Positions 1 to 5,588 of a DNA stretch of 6,406 bases are shown piece by piece. The first letter of the stretch is position 1. Each line of letters starts with the position of its first letter. The DNA comes from Bacteroidales bacterium (GTDB lineage: Bacteria > Bacteroidota > Bacteroidia > Bacteroidales > JAADJA01), in the NCBI GenBank assembly GCA_021106665.1, contig JAIOTR010000455.1, forward strand, positions 1 to 6,406, written 5' to 3'. The position numbers and the translations under genes are program-made. Below the pieces are notes generated by a model. The model was not told the origin of the DNA and did no database searches. It was given only the letters and a program-made list of their open reading frames with translations.

Positions 1-66
1 AGGGATTAACCTACAACAACCAATTTCTGGGCTCAAAATTAAATAAACGGAAACTGAATCGACAGG

Positions 67-78
67 GTTGTTAACAAC
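67..78. promoter_or_regulatory. 12-bp perfect palindrome, possible operator
   Basis: GTTGTTAACAAC is a perfect dyad with no spacer, about 380 bp before the adaptor start. Without the 214-bp insertion and its 10-bp duplication the distance would be about 155 bp. Symmetric sites of this size are typical of dimeric regulators such as TetR or MarR proteins, which often control RND pumps. No regulator gene is visible here, so this is only a candidate. In AT-rich DNA it could also arise by chance. Confidence 0.25.
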
Positions 79-124
79 TGATGAAAAATAAACAGGAAAG
101 TTTTTAAGGCAATTTAATAAACCT

Positions 125-148
125 TACTATTTATCAGGGCTGTTCAAT
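125..148. repeat. Left end of insertion: target duplication plus inverted repeat
   Basis: Positions 125-134 (TACTATTTAT) are the left copy of the target duplication. Positions 135-148 (CAGGGCTGTTCAAT) are the left terminal inverted repeat. The boundary is exact because the two repeat types abut without a gap. Confidence 0.82.
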
Positions 149-348
149 TTTAACCAACTAAATAAACCACAATAAATGTAAAATAATAAAATTCAATGGT
201 TTAAGTGAAATTCGAAATCCTCTTTAAGAAACTCTGTGGAAACTTTGTGTAATAGCTATAACACAGAGCTACACTAAGAAGCACTGAGTTACACTGAGAA
301 AAAACCCAATTAAGTTATTAACAATTTTGATAGCATTGAACAGCCCTG
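135..348. mobile_element. 214-bp MITE-like non-autonomous insertion
   Basis: The ends are perfect 14-bp inverted repeats, CAGGGCTGTTCAAT at 135-148 and its reverse complement at 335-348. They are flanked immediately outside by an exact 10-bp direct repeat, TACTATTTAT, at 125-134 and 349-358. Terminal inverted repeats abutting a target duplication are the signature of DDE-transposase insertion. The interior has no ORF of note, so the element would need a transposase supplied in trans. It carries a hairpin and a 10-bp periodic repeat (231-301). The parent insertion-sequence family cannot be named from the ends alone; a 10-bp duplication would fit families with long duplications, such as IS4. 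It lies just upstream of the operon's candidate promoter. Confidence 0.82.
231..301. repeat. Ten-bp periodic repeat with hairpin inside the insertion
   Basis: Four adjoining decamers at 262-271, 272-281, 282-291 and 292-301 all begin CAC and mostly fit CACWGAGNNA (CACAGAGCTA, CACTAAGAAG, CACTGAGTTA, CACTGAGAAA). Related units in the opposite orientation lie at 232-250 (CTCTGTG and CTTTGTGT). CTTTGTGT (243-250) can pair with ACACAGAG (261-268) as an 8-bp stem with one G-U and a 10-nt loop. CTCTGTG (232-238) can instead pair with 262-268 over 7 perfect pairs. No function is known to me; it resembles intergenic repeats seen in Bacteroidota genomes. Confidence 0.6.
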
Positions 349-358
349 TACTATTTAT
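335..358. repeat. Right end of insertion: inverted repeat plus target duplication
   Basis: Positions 335-348 (ATTGAACAGCCCTG) are the perfect reverse complement of the left terminal repeat. Positions 349-358 (TACTATTTAT) are the right copy of the target duplication, identical to 125-134. No mismatch in either pair suggests a recent insertion. Confidence 0.82.
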
Positions 359-391
359 GAACATATAAGTATTCTTGATGTTATTTTTTTA

Positions 392-399
392 TAAATTTG
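392..399 (+). promoter_or_regulatory. Candidate Bacteroidota -7 promoter box (TAAATTTG)
   Basis: TAAATTTG matches the Bacteroidota -7 consensus TAnnTTTG exactly and lies 58 bp before the adaptor ATG, so the leader would be about 50 nt. The nearest TTG that could act as the -33 element is at 375-377. It leaves only a 14-bp spacer, shorter than the usual 17-23, so the upstream half is weak. The box lies outside the insertion and its target duplication, but any -33 element or operator further upstream may have been displaced. Confidence 0.4.
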
Positions 400-457
400 C
401 AATTAATTCAATCAATTTAAAATTCAATCATTGATTCCAAAAAATACCAAGTTTATT

Positions 458-1636
458 ATGACAAAGAAAATATCTAACTACTTCATCAAAGCAGTAGTTA
501 TGGTGGCTATACCGGTTTTAGTCCTGTTTTCATGCGACACCAAGGAACATAAACAACCTCCTCCTCCAGAAATTAAAGTTGTAAATATTTTGATTCAGGA
601 TGTACCGATTTACAGTGAATTTGTCGGGCAGGTTTATGGTGAAAAAGACATCCCCATCAGGGCCAGGGTGGAAGGTTTCCTCGAAGGAATTCATTTCAAT
701 GAAGGTTTAAAAGTAACCAAAGGCCAGCTATTATATACAATTGACCCGCTTCCTTTTGAAGCAAAAGTAAATTCGCAAAAAAGCAGCCTGGCGGAAGCAG
801 AAACAATGAGGGTTAAAGCCAAAAGCGACCTTGACCGCTACAAACCCCTTGCAGAGGTAAACGCGGTAAGCCAAAGCGATCTGGATAGAGTACAAGCTCA
901 GTATGATGCGGCAGTATCATCGGTTGATGCTGCAAAGGCAAACCTACGATCGGCAGAAATCGAATTGGGATATTGTAGGATTTATTCTCCCATTAATGGC
1001 ATTATTGGAAAGACGCTTGCCAGGGAAGGGGATTTTGTGGGACGTGAGCCCAATCCGGTTATTCTGAACACAGTATCGAAAACAGATATGGTACGTGTAA
1101 CATTCTTCTTAACAGAATCAGATTATCTTTTTCTTGCGCGTGAATATAGAAAGGATATTAAGGCTGGTGCAACAGGTAATTTAAAAGATGAGGAAAAGGC
1201 AAAAATAGAACTGATTTTATCTGACGGAAAAACTTATAAACATACCGGCATAGTTGATTTCATTGACCGCGGAGTAGATGCCTCCACTGGCTCTATCCTT
1301 ATTCAGTCCAGCTTTCCCAATCCTGACTTCATATTACGTCCCGGACTTTATGCTAAAGTAAAAGTAAAAATGAAGACTATAGAAGGTGGGTTATTGGTAC
1401 CCCAGCGATGTGTTATGGAATTGCAGGGTCAACATTCGGTATATGTTGTGAATGCTGAAAACAAAGTTGAATCACGAACGATTAAAACCGGGTCGCGCAT
1501 TGGTGATTTGTGGTTAATTAAGGAGGGATTGAAACCCAATGATAAAATTGTTCTTGAAGGACTTCAGAAAGTAGGTGGCGGAATGGAGATAAAACCTGTT
1601 ATTACTGATTTTGAAAGTAAAACGGAAAAGAAGTAG
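458..1636 (+). CDS. RND efflux periplasmic adaptor lipoprotein (AcrA/MexA-like, HlyD family)
   Basis: This 392-residue protein is the membrane-fusion subunit that links the inner-membrane pump to the outer-membrane channel. The N-terminus has a basic region (TKK), a hydrophobic stretch at about 11-24 and a lipobox-like LFSC with Cys26, so it is probably a lipoprotein anchored in the inner membrane. A proline run (34-37) follows. Residues 65-98 are the first half of the lipoyl-like domain (VEGFLEGIHFNEG, KGQLLYTIDP), about 100-168 the alanine-rich alpha-hairpin, and 171-205 the second lipoyl half (YSPINGIIG). The beta-barrel spans about 210-317, with RPGLYAKV at 294-301, and the membrane-proximal domain about 318-385. 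The length is close to that of AcrA. I chose the ATG at 458 over an in-frame TTG at 431 because it puts the signal peptide directly at the N-terminus. No Shine-Dalgarno is present. The pump gene follows after 232 bp. Confidence 0.93.
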   Translation: MTKKISNYFIKAVVMVAIPVLVLFSCDTKEHKQPPPPEIKVVNILIQDVPIYSEFVGQVYGEKDIPIRARVEGFLEGIHFNEGLKVTKGQLLYTIDPLPFEAKVNSQKSSLAEAETMRVKAKSDLDRYKPLAEVNAVSQSDLDRVQAQYDAAVSSVDAAKANLRSAEIELGYCRIYSPINGIIGKTLAREGDFVGREPNPVILNTVSKTDMVRVTFFLTESDYLFLAREYRKDIKAGATGNLKDEEKAKIELILSDGKTYKHTGIVDFIDRGVDASTGSILIQSSFPNPDFILRPGLYAKVKVKMKTIEGGLLVPQRCVMELQGQHSVYVVNAENKVESRTIKTGSRIGDLWLIKEGLKPNDKIVLEGLQKVGGGMEIKPVITDFESKTEKK

Positions 1637-1868
1637 TTAGATGTTAAAAGTTATGGGTTAAGTGTTGAGAGTTAAAGAGTGTATGAATTATAAGATTTAT
1701 GGGTAATACGTTAAAAATTAAACTAATTATTCTACAAACTACATATCTATTGATATTTGAAGGATGCAACGAATAACTCTTAACCTTTAAAGGCATAACG
1801 AAGGGATACCATTTAAGGTTTCCCGATGTATGTCAGTTTATTTAATGATTATTTGATACAAAGAATTT
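1637..1868 (+). other. 232-bp gap between adaptor and pump with degenerate repeats
   Basis: No ORF is supported here, and the gap is long for two subunits of one operon. Positions 1646-1680 hold degenerate GTTAAGAG-like units (GTTATGG, GTTAAGTG, GAGAGTTAAAGAGT). GGTTAAGTGTTG (1656-1667) has an inverted partner TAACTCTTAACC at 1774-1785, giving 11 of 12 pairs in RNA counting one G-U. CCTTTAAAGG at 1784-1793 is a perfect palindrome, and a short hairpin follows at 1803-1824. No TAnnTTTG box and no T-tract terminator is seen, so read-through from the adaptor gene into the pump gene is likely. Confidence 0.6.
1803..1824 (+). repeat. Small hairpin before the pump gene
   Basis: GGGATACC (1803-1810) and GGTTTCCC (1817-1824) form an 8-position stem with one T-T mismatch around the loop ATTTAA. 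No T-run follows, so it is not a convincing intrinsic terminator. It ends 44 bp before the pump ATG and could affect mRNA stability or translation. Confidence 0.35.
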
Positions 1869-4800
1869 ATGGCAGAAGATAAAGGAAATTTTTTCGTACA
1901 CAGGCCAATTGTTGCAATGGTTATTGCCATTGTAATTGTAATAGTTGGAGCAGTTATGCTTATAAGCTTACCTATTGAACAGTATCCTAATTTAACACCT
2001 CCGATTGTTCAGGTAAGAGGAACTTATACAGGAGCCAATGCACTTAATGTTGAAGAATCTATGGCTACACCACTTGAGCAGCAAATCAATGGTGTTGATA
2101 ATATGATTTATATGAAATCAACCAATGCCAATGATGGCACAATGGTTATTGATATTTCATTTGATGTAGGAACCGACCCGGACATGAACACGGTTCTTGC
2201 ACAAAACAGGGTATCAGCAGCAACAGCCAAACTACCGGAATCTGTTAAAAAGTATGGCGTATCAACAGAAAAATCATTGCCCAATATTTTAATGCTGATC
2301 ACCTTAACTTCAGATGGCAGATATGACCAGGATTTTTTGGGAAATTATGCCCTTATCAATATTAAGGATCAATTAGCGAGGATTAAGGGAATCGGACGTG
2401 TAAATGTGTTGGGTGCCTCAGATTATTCAATGCGAATTTGGGTAAAACCCGACAGGCTTTCACAAATGGGGCTCACAGTAACTGAAATCATTAGCGCCAT
2501 TAATGAGCAAAACCTGATTGTACCAGGAGGGAAGTTTGGCGCTGAACCGGCGCCACCCGGAACTGAGTTTACTTATACAGTCCGTTTACCTGAGCGATTT
2601 AATTCCCCTGAAGCATTTGGGGAAATTGTAGTCAGGACACAATCTGATGGATCCCAAATAAAACTCAAAGATGTAGCTACTATCAACCTTGGAGTAGAAA
2701 CATATAATATGATCCCAAGGCTCAACGGAGAAACAGCAGCCATTATCGCACTCTACCAGGCTCCAGGGTCAAATGCTGTTGAACTGGCCGAAAACGTGAT
2801 AACAGAAATGGACGTTCTGAAAAATAACTTTCCTGAAAGTATAAAATATGATATTTCTATTGACTCAACAGCTCCTATCACGGCGGGTATAAAAGATATA
2901 GTCGTCACTCTGATAATAGCCTTACTCCTGGTTATTTTAGTGGTATTCATCTTTATTCAAGACTGGCGGGCTACACTAATACCTACCCTGGCTATCCCGG
3001 TATCATTGATAGGTGCATTTATGTTCTTCCCGGCATTAGGTTTTACCATTAACGTATTATCGCTATTAGGATTGGTATTGGCCATTGGAATTGTAGTGGA
3101 TGATGCTATTGTAGTTGTGGAGGCCGTACAGGTAAACATTGCCAAAGGCATGACCGCCAAAGAGGCGACTTTAGATGCTATGCGAAAGGTAACTGCTCCG
3201 GTTATAGCCACCACGCTGGTATTGATTGCTGTATTTATCCCTGTTGCCGGTATGGCCGGTATTACAGGTTTGCTTTATCAGCAATTCGCAATCACAATTG
3301 TGGTATCAGTAATCGTGTCATCAATAAACGCTCTTACTCTCAGCCCTGCTCTTTGTTCCATATTATTAAAAAAACCTAAACCTTATGGCGGCCCTCTCGG
3401 TTGGTTCTTCAAAAAATTTAATAAGGGAATGGATAAAACCACAGAATCCTATATGAGTTTTACCAATATAGTTTCCCGAAAATTAAAGCGTAGTGCCGTG
3501 TTTATTTTAATTATGACTATTGGCGCCGGTATTTTTGGTAGCCTGGTACCCGGAGGGTTCATACCCGAAGAGGACATGGGATATTTCTTTGTAAACATCC
3601 AATTACCTAATGCAGCCTCCATCCAAAGGTCTGATGTTATTGCTAAAAGCGTTGAGGATATTCTGATGGAATTTGAAGAGATAGAATACGTAACCACAGC
3701 CACAGGATATAGTATTTTATCAGGAGCTATGACGTCTAACACCGGATTTTTATTTGTTTCTTTAAAAAATTGGGCTGATAGAGATTTTACGGCTGCAGAA
3801 ATTATTACACAAGTAAACGGCAAACTTGCTATGAACATTAAAGGGGCGCAAGTATTTGCTTTTGGCCCTCCAGCCATACCAGGACTGGGAAATGGCTCAG
3901 GTTTTAGTATCATGTTACAGGATAAGGGTGGAAATGATCCCGAATACCTTGCAGGTAATACAATGAAGTTTATTAAGGCGGCTAATGCAAGACCTGAAAT
4001 CGGTGCAGCATTTACAACTTTTCAGGCTACAGTACCACAGCGCTATATGGACATTGATAAGGAAAAAGCACTTAAACTGGGCATTCGGTTAAATGACCTA
4101 TACAGCACTGTTGGCGTCTTTATGGGTGGCGCTTATGTGAATGATTTTACCCGCTTTGGAAGATTGTATAAAACCTATATCCAGGCTGAACCGGAGTACC
4201 GGGTGGATGAGAAACAACTAAGTAATTTCTTCATCAAAAATAATGAGGGAAAGATGGTTCCTCTTGGCACAATCGCCACTGTTAAGCCTATTTCCGGACC
4301 TGATTACACCACACGTTTCAACTTATATCGAGCAGTTGAAGTTACCGGAGGGCCGGCAGAAGGGTACACTTCAACAGAAGCCAGAAATGCATTAAAAGAA
4401 GTAGCCTTAGAGGTGCTTCCCCATGACATGAGCTATAGCTGGAATGCTATGTCTTTCCAGGAAAATAAGGCTTCAGGTTCACTTGGTATAATTTTAACCT
4501 TCTCTTTATTATTTGTATTCCTGATCCTTTCAGCTCAATATGAGAGTTGGTCGCTACCTTTAAGTATTCTTCTTGGTACACCCTTTGCTATATTCGGTGC
4601 TTTATTTGCTTTATGGGCGGCGAGGTTATTCAGTCCCACTTTTGAGAATAATATATTTGCACAGGTATCTTTTGTGATGTTAATTGGTATGGCCGCAAAA
4701 AATGCTATCCTGATTGTAGAATTCGCCAATGACGAGTTTAAAAAAGGTCTCAGCTTGTTCGATGCAGCTATAGTCGCTGCCAAATCAAGATTCAGGCCAA

Positions 4801-5030
4801 TTCTAATGACTGCTTTTTCTTTTATTCTGGGTGTATTCCCACTTGTCATTGCCTCAGGTTCTGGTGCAGAAGCAAGAAAGGTAATGGGAATGGCGTTGCT
4901 GGGAGGTATGGCGCTGGCCACTTTGCTTGGGGTATTTTTATATCCAATGCTCTTTGTTGCGATAGGGAAGTTGTTTGGGTATGAGAAAAAGAGGGAGAAG
5001 GAGTTGGCTTTGGAGAAAGTTGAGGAATGA
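1869..5030 (+). CDS. RND multidrug efflux pump, inner-membrane permease (AcrB/MexF-like, HAE1 family)
   Basis: This 1053-residue proton-driven antiporter captures substrates in the periplasm or outer leaflet and passes them to the channel. The N-terminus (NFFVHRPIVAMVIA, then LPIEQYPNLTPP) is the usual HAE1 start and supports the ATG at 1869. The length matches the family (AcrB 1049). The proton-relay residues are present: the Asp411-Asp412 pair in TM4 (AIGIVVDDAIVVVEAV), Lys944 in TM10 (GMAAKNAILIVEFA), and Arg974 and Thr981 in RFRPILMT, matching AcrB D407/D408, K940, R971 and T978. GGFIPEED (562-569) opens the second periplasmic half. Wording such as NANDGTMVIDISFDVGTDPDMN and FLGNYALINIKDQLARIKGIG is closer to the MexF/OqxB branch, but the substrate cannot be told from sequence. 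No frameshift or missing key residue is seen. The stop codon and last codons lie within an 8-bp repeat array. Confidence 0.97.
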   Translation: MAEDKGNFFVHRPIVAMVIAIVIVIVGAVMLISLPIEQYPNLTPPIVQVRGTYTGANALNVEESMATPLEQQINGVDNMIYMKSTNANDGTMVIDISFDVGTDPDMNTVLAQNRVSAATAKLPESVKKYGVSTEKSLPNILMLITLTSDGRYDQDFLGNYALINIKDQLARIKGIGRVNVLGASDYSMRIWVKPDRLSQMGLTVTEIISAINEQNLIVPGGKFGAEPAPPGTEFTYTVRLPERFNSPEAFGEIVVRTQSDGSQIKLKDVATINLGVETYNMIPRLNGETAAIIALYQAPGSNAVELAENVITEMDVLKNNFPESIKYDISIDSTAPITAGIKDIVVTLIIALLLVILVVFIFIQDWRATLIPTLAIPVSLIGAFMFFPALGFTINVLSLLGLVLAIGIVVDDAIVVVEAVQVNIAKGMTAKEATLDAMRKVTAPVIATTLVLIAVFIPVAGMAGITGLLYQQFAITIVVSVIVSSINALTLSPALCSILLKKPKPYGGPLGWFFKKFNKGMDKTTESYMSFTNIVSRKLKRSAVFILIMTIGAGIFGSLVPGGFIPEEDMGYFFVNIQLPNAASIQRSDVIAKSVEDILMEFEEIEYVTTATGYSILSGAMTSNTGFLFVSLKNWADRDFTAAEIITQVNGKLAMNIKGAQVFAFGPPAIPGLGNGSGFSIMLQDKGGNDPEYLAGNTMKFIKAANARPEIGAAFTTFQATVPQRYMDIDKEKALKLGIRLNDLYSTVGVFMGGAYVNDFTRFGRLYKTYIQAEPEYRVDEKQLSNFFIKNNEGKMVPLGTIATVKPISGPDYTTRFNLYRAVEVTGGPAEGYTSTEARNALKEVALEVLPHDMSYSWNAMSFQENKASGSLGIILTFSLLFVFLILSAQYESWSLPLSILLGTPFAIFGALFALWAARLFSPTFENNIFAQVSFVMLIGMAAKNAILIVEFANDEFKKGLSLFDAAIVAAKSRFRPILMTAFSFILGVFPLVIASGSGAEARKVMGMALLGGMALATLLGVFLYPMLFVAIGKLFGYEKKREKELALEKVEE

Positions 5031-5079
5031 TGGAATGGTGGAAAGGTGGAATGTTGGATAGTTGAAGGTTGGAATAATG
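5023..5079 (+). repeat. Tandem 8-bp repeat array TGGAATNN (left arm)
   Basis: Consecutive units begin at 5031 (TGGAATGG), 5039 (TGGAAAGG), 5047 (TGGAATGT), 5055 (TGGATAGT), 5063 (TGAAGGT, 7 bp) and 5070 (TGGAATAA). An imperfect unit at 5023-5030 (AGGAATGA) contains the pump stop codon. The reverse complement of the same repeat occurs downstream of the four-helix gene at 5539-5566. The array is seen directly; its role as one arm of a stem is inferred. Confidence 0.8.
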
Positions 5080-5116
5080 TACATTTTGATAATTACACTA
5101 AATAAACTAATAAGAG

Positions 5117-5524
5117 TTGGAAGATAGAAGAAATATAAACAGGGGTTACAAAAAGTTAAGAGTTTGGCAAGACTCTATTTCACTTTATGTGTTAGCGTGC
5201 AAAATTCTTAAAGATTTTCCATTTGAATTAAAGAAAACAGTTTCAAATGCGATTGATTCATGCCATAGTATTTCCAGAAATATTGCTGAAGGTTATTGCA
5301 GAAGAAGTATTAAAGAGTATTTAAATTTTTTAAACATTGGCCTTGCTTCTTGTGGGGAATTTCATTCCTCATATTACAGTTTTTTTCAGGCAAATCAGAT
5401 TTCTGAAAGCGATTTTGAAGAGTTAGATAAACTTCATTTTAAAGTTGAAAATCAACTATTAAAACTAATTGAGTCTTTACAAAATAAAAAGAATAATGAA
5501 TATTGGCAGGATTCTTTTGCTTAA
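5117..5524 (+). CDS. Four-helix-bundle protein, 23S rRNA intervening-sequence protein family
   Basis: This small protein of about 135 residues belongs to the family first seen inside intervening sequences of bacterial 23S rRNA (the S23/IVP four-helix family; the Avd proteins of diversity-generating retroelements are related). The family pattern is clear: KLRVWQDSISLYVLACKI (13-30), DFPFELKK, SISRNIAEGYCRRS (51-64), EYLNFLNIGLASCGEF (67-82), and a last amphipathic helix at about 98-123. Its molecular function is not established, and rRNA or other nucleic-acid binding is only suspected. The start is unusual: an in-frame TAA at 5111-5113 and the absence of any in-frame ATG before the conserved part leave TTG at 5117 as the best start. 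It lies between the pump and channel genes of the efflux operon, bracketed by inverted repeat arrays, so it looks like cargo of an insertion rather than an efflux subunit. Confidence 0.9.
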   Translation: MEDRRNINRGYKKLRVWQDSISLYVLACKILKDFPFELKKTVSNAIDSCHSISRNIAEGYCRRSIKEYLNFLNIGLASCGEFHSSYYSFFQANQISESDFEELDKLHFKVENQLLKLIESLQNKKNNEYWQDSFA

Positions 5525-5538
5525 TGAATGTCAATTTA

Positions 5539-5566
5539 TCCATCATTCCAATATTCCATTATTCCA
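5539..5566 (-). repeat. Inverted 8-bp repeat array (right arm)
   Basis: Read on the - strand from 5566 the units are TGGAATAA, TGGAATAT, TGGAATGA and TGGA, the same 8-bp period as at 5023-5079 but in the opposite orientation. TTCCAATATTCCATTATTCC (5546-5565) can pair in RNA with 5024-5043. CATTATTCCAA (5557-5567) is also a perfect 11-nt complement of 5069-5079. The array ends 22 bp before the channel gene's ATG. Confidence 0.8.
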
Positions 5567-5588
5567 ATTAAACAGAAAATACATACAG

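Larger units (their letters stand above)
1..457. other. Non-coding upstream region of the efflux operon
   Basis: No convincing gene lies before the adaptor. Two + frames are open from the window edge, to stops at 44-46 and 72-74, so the tail of an upstream gene may end here, but neither short tail is recognisable. The region holds a 12-bp palindrome, a 214-bp insertion with terminal inverted repeats and target duplication, and an AT-rich leader with a candidate -7 box. The absence of coding content from 75 to 457 is seen directly; the regulatory role is inferred. Confidence 0.75.
5024..5566 (+). other. IVS-like cassette: four-helix gene enclosed by inverted repeats
   Basis: The two arrays enclose the four-helix gene and can close a stem around it. 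Aligning 5024-5043 with 5546-5565 gives 17 Watson-Crick pairs, two G-U wobbles (5029/5560 and 5037/5552) and one G-A mismatch (5038/5551). The left arm has one extra 8-bp unit, after which 5048-5058 can pair with 5539-5549 with one mismatch. The layout copies that of 23S rRNA intervening sequences, where paired ends enclose an ORF of this same family and are cut by RNase III. No transposase and no clear target duplication is visible. That it is a mobile or processed unit is an inference. Confidence 0.5.

Noticed and set aside
1..74. Possible C-terminal tail of an upstream gene in two + frames (stops at 44-46 and 72-74)
   Set aside because: Only 14 to 23 residues are visible in each frame and neither is recognisable, so no call can be supported.
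1..123. - strand frame open from 123 to the window edge (41 codons)
   Set aside because: It has no ATG, a stop lies just upstream at 124-126, and the translation is unremarkable. Chance openness is likely.
262..301. CRISPR-like array in the decamer repeats
   Set aside because: The units are 10 bp, adjoining and degenerate, with no spacers. This is a tandem repeat, not CRISPR.
431..457. TTG at 431 as the adaptor start
   Set aside because: It would add nine residues before an otherwise well-formed lipoprotein signal peptide. The ATG at 458 places the signal at the N-terminus.
2108..4921. Open - strand frames within the pump gene (for example 3449-3913 and 4535-4921)
   Set aside because: They lie opposite a strongly conserved RND gene with intact motifs and encode low-complexity sequence with no recognisable domain. 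They are antisense shadows.
5080..5088. TACATTTTG as a promoter -7 box for the four-helix gene
   Set aside because: It has one base too many for TAnnTTTG, and the TTG triplets upstream lie in the repeat array, so matches there are expected by chance.
5117..5524. Diversity-generating retroelement accessory protein (Avd)
   Set aside because: The fold family is shared, but no reverse transcriptase, template repeat or variable repeat is present in the window, and the sequence fits the general IVS-type family.
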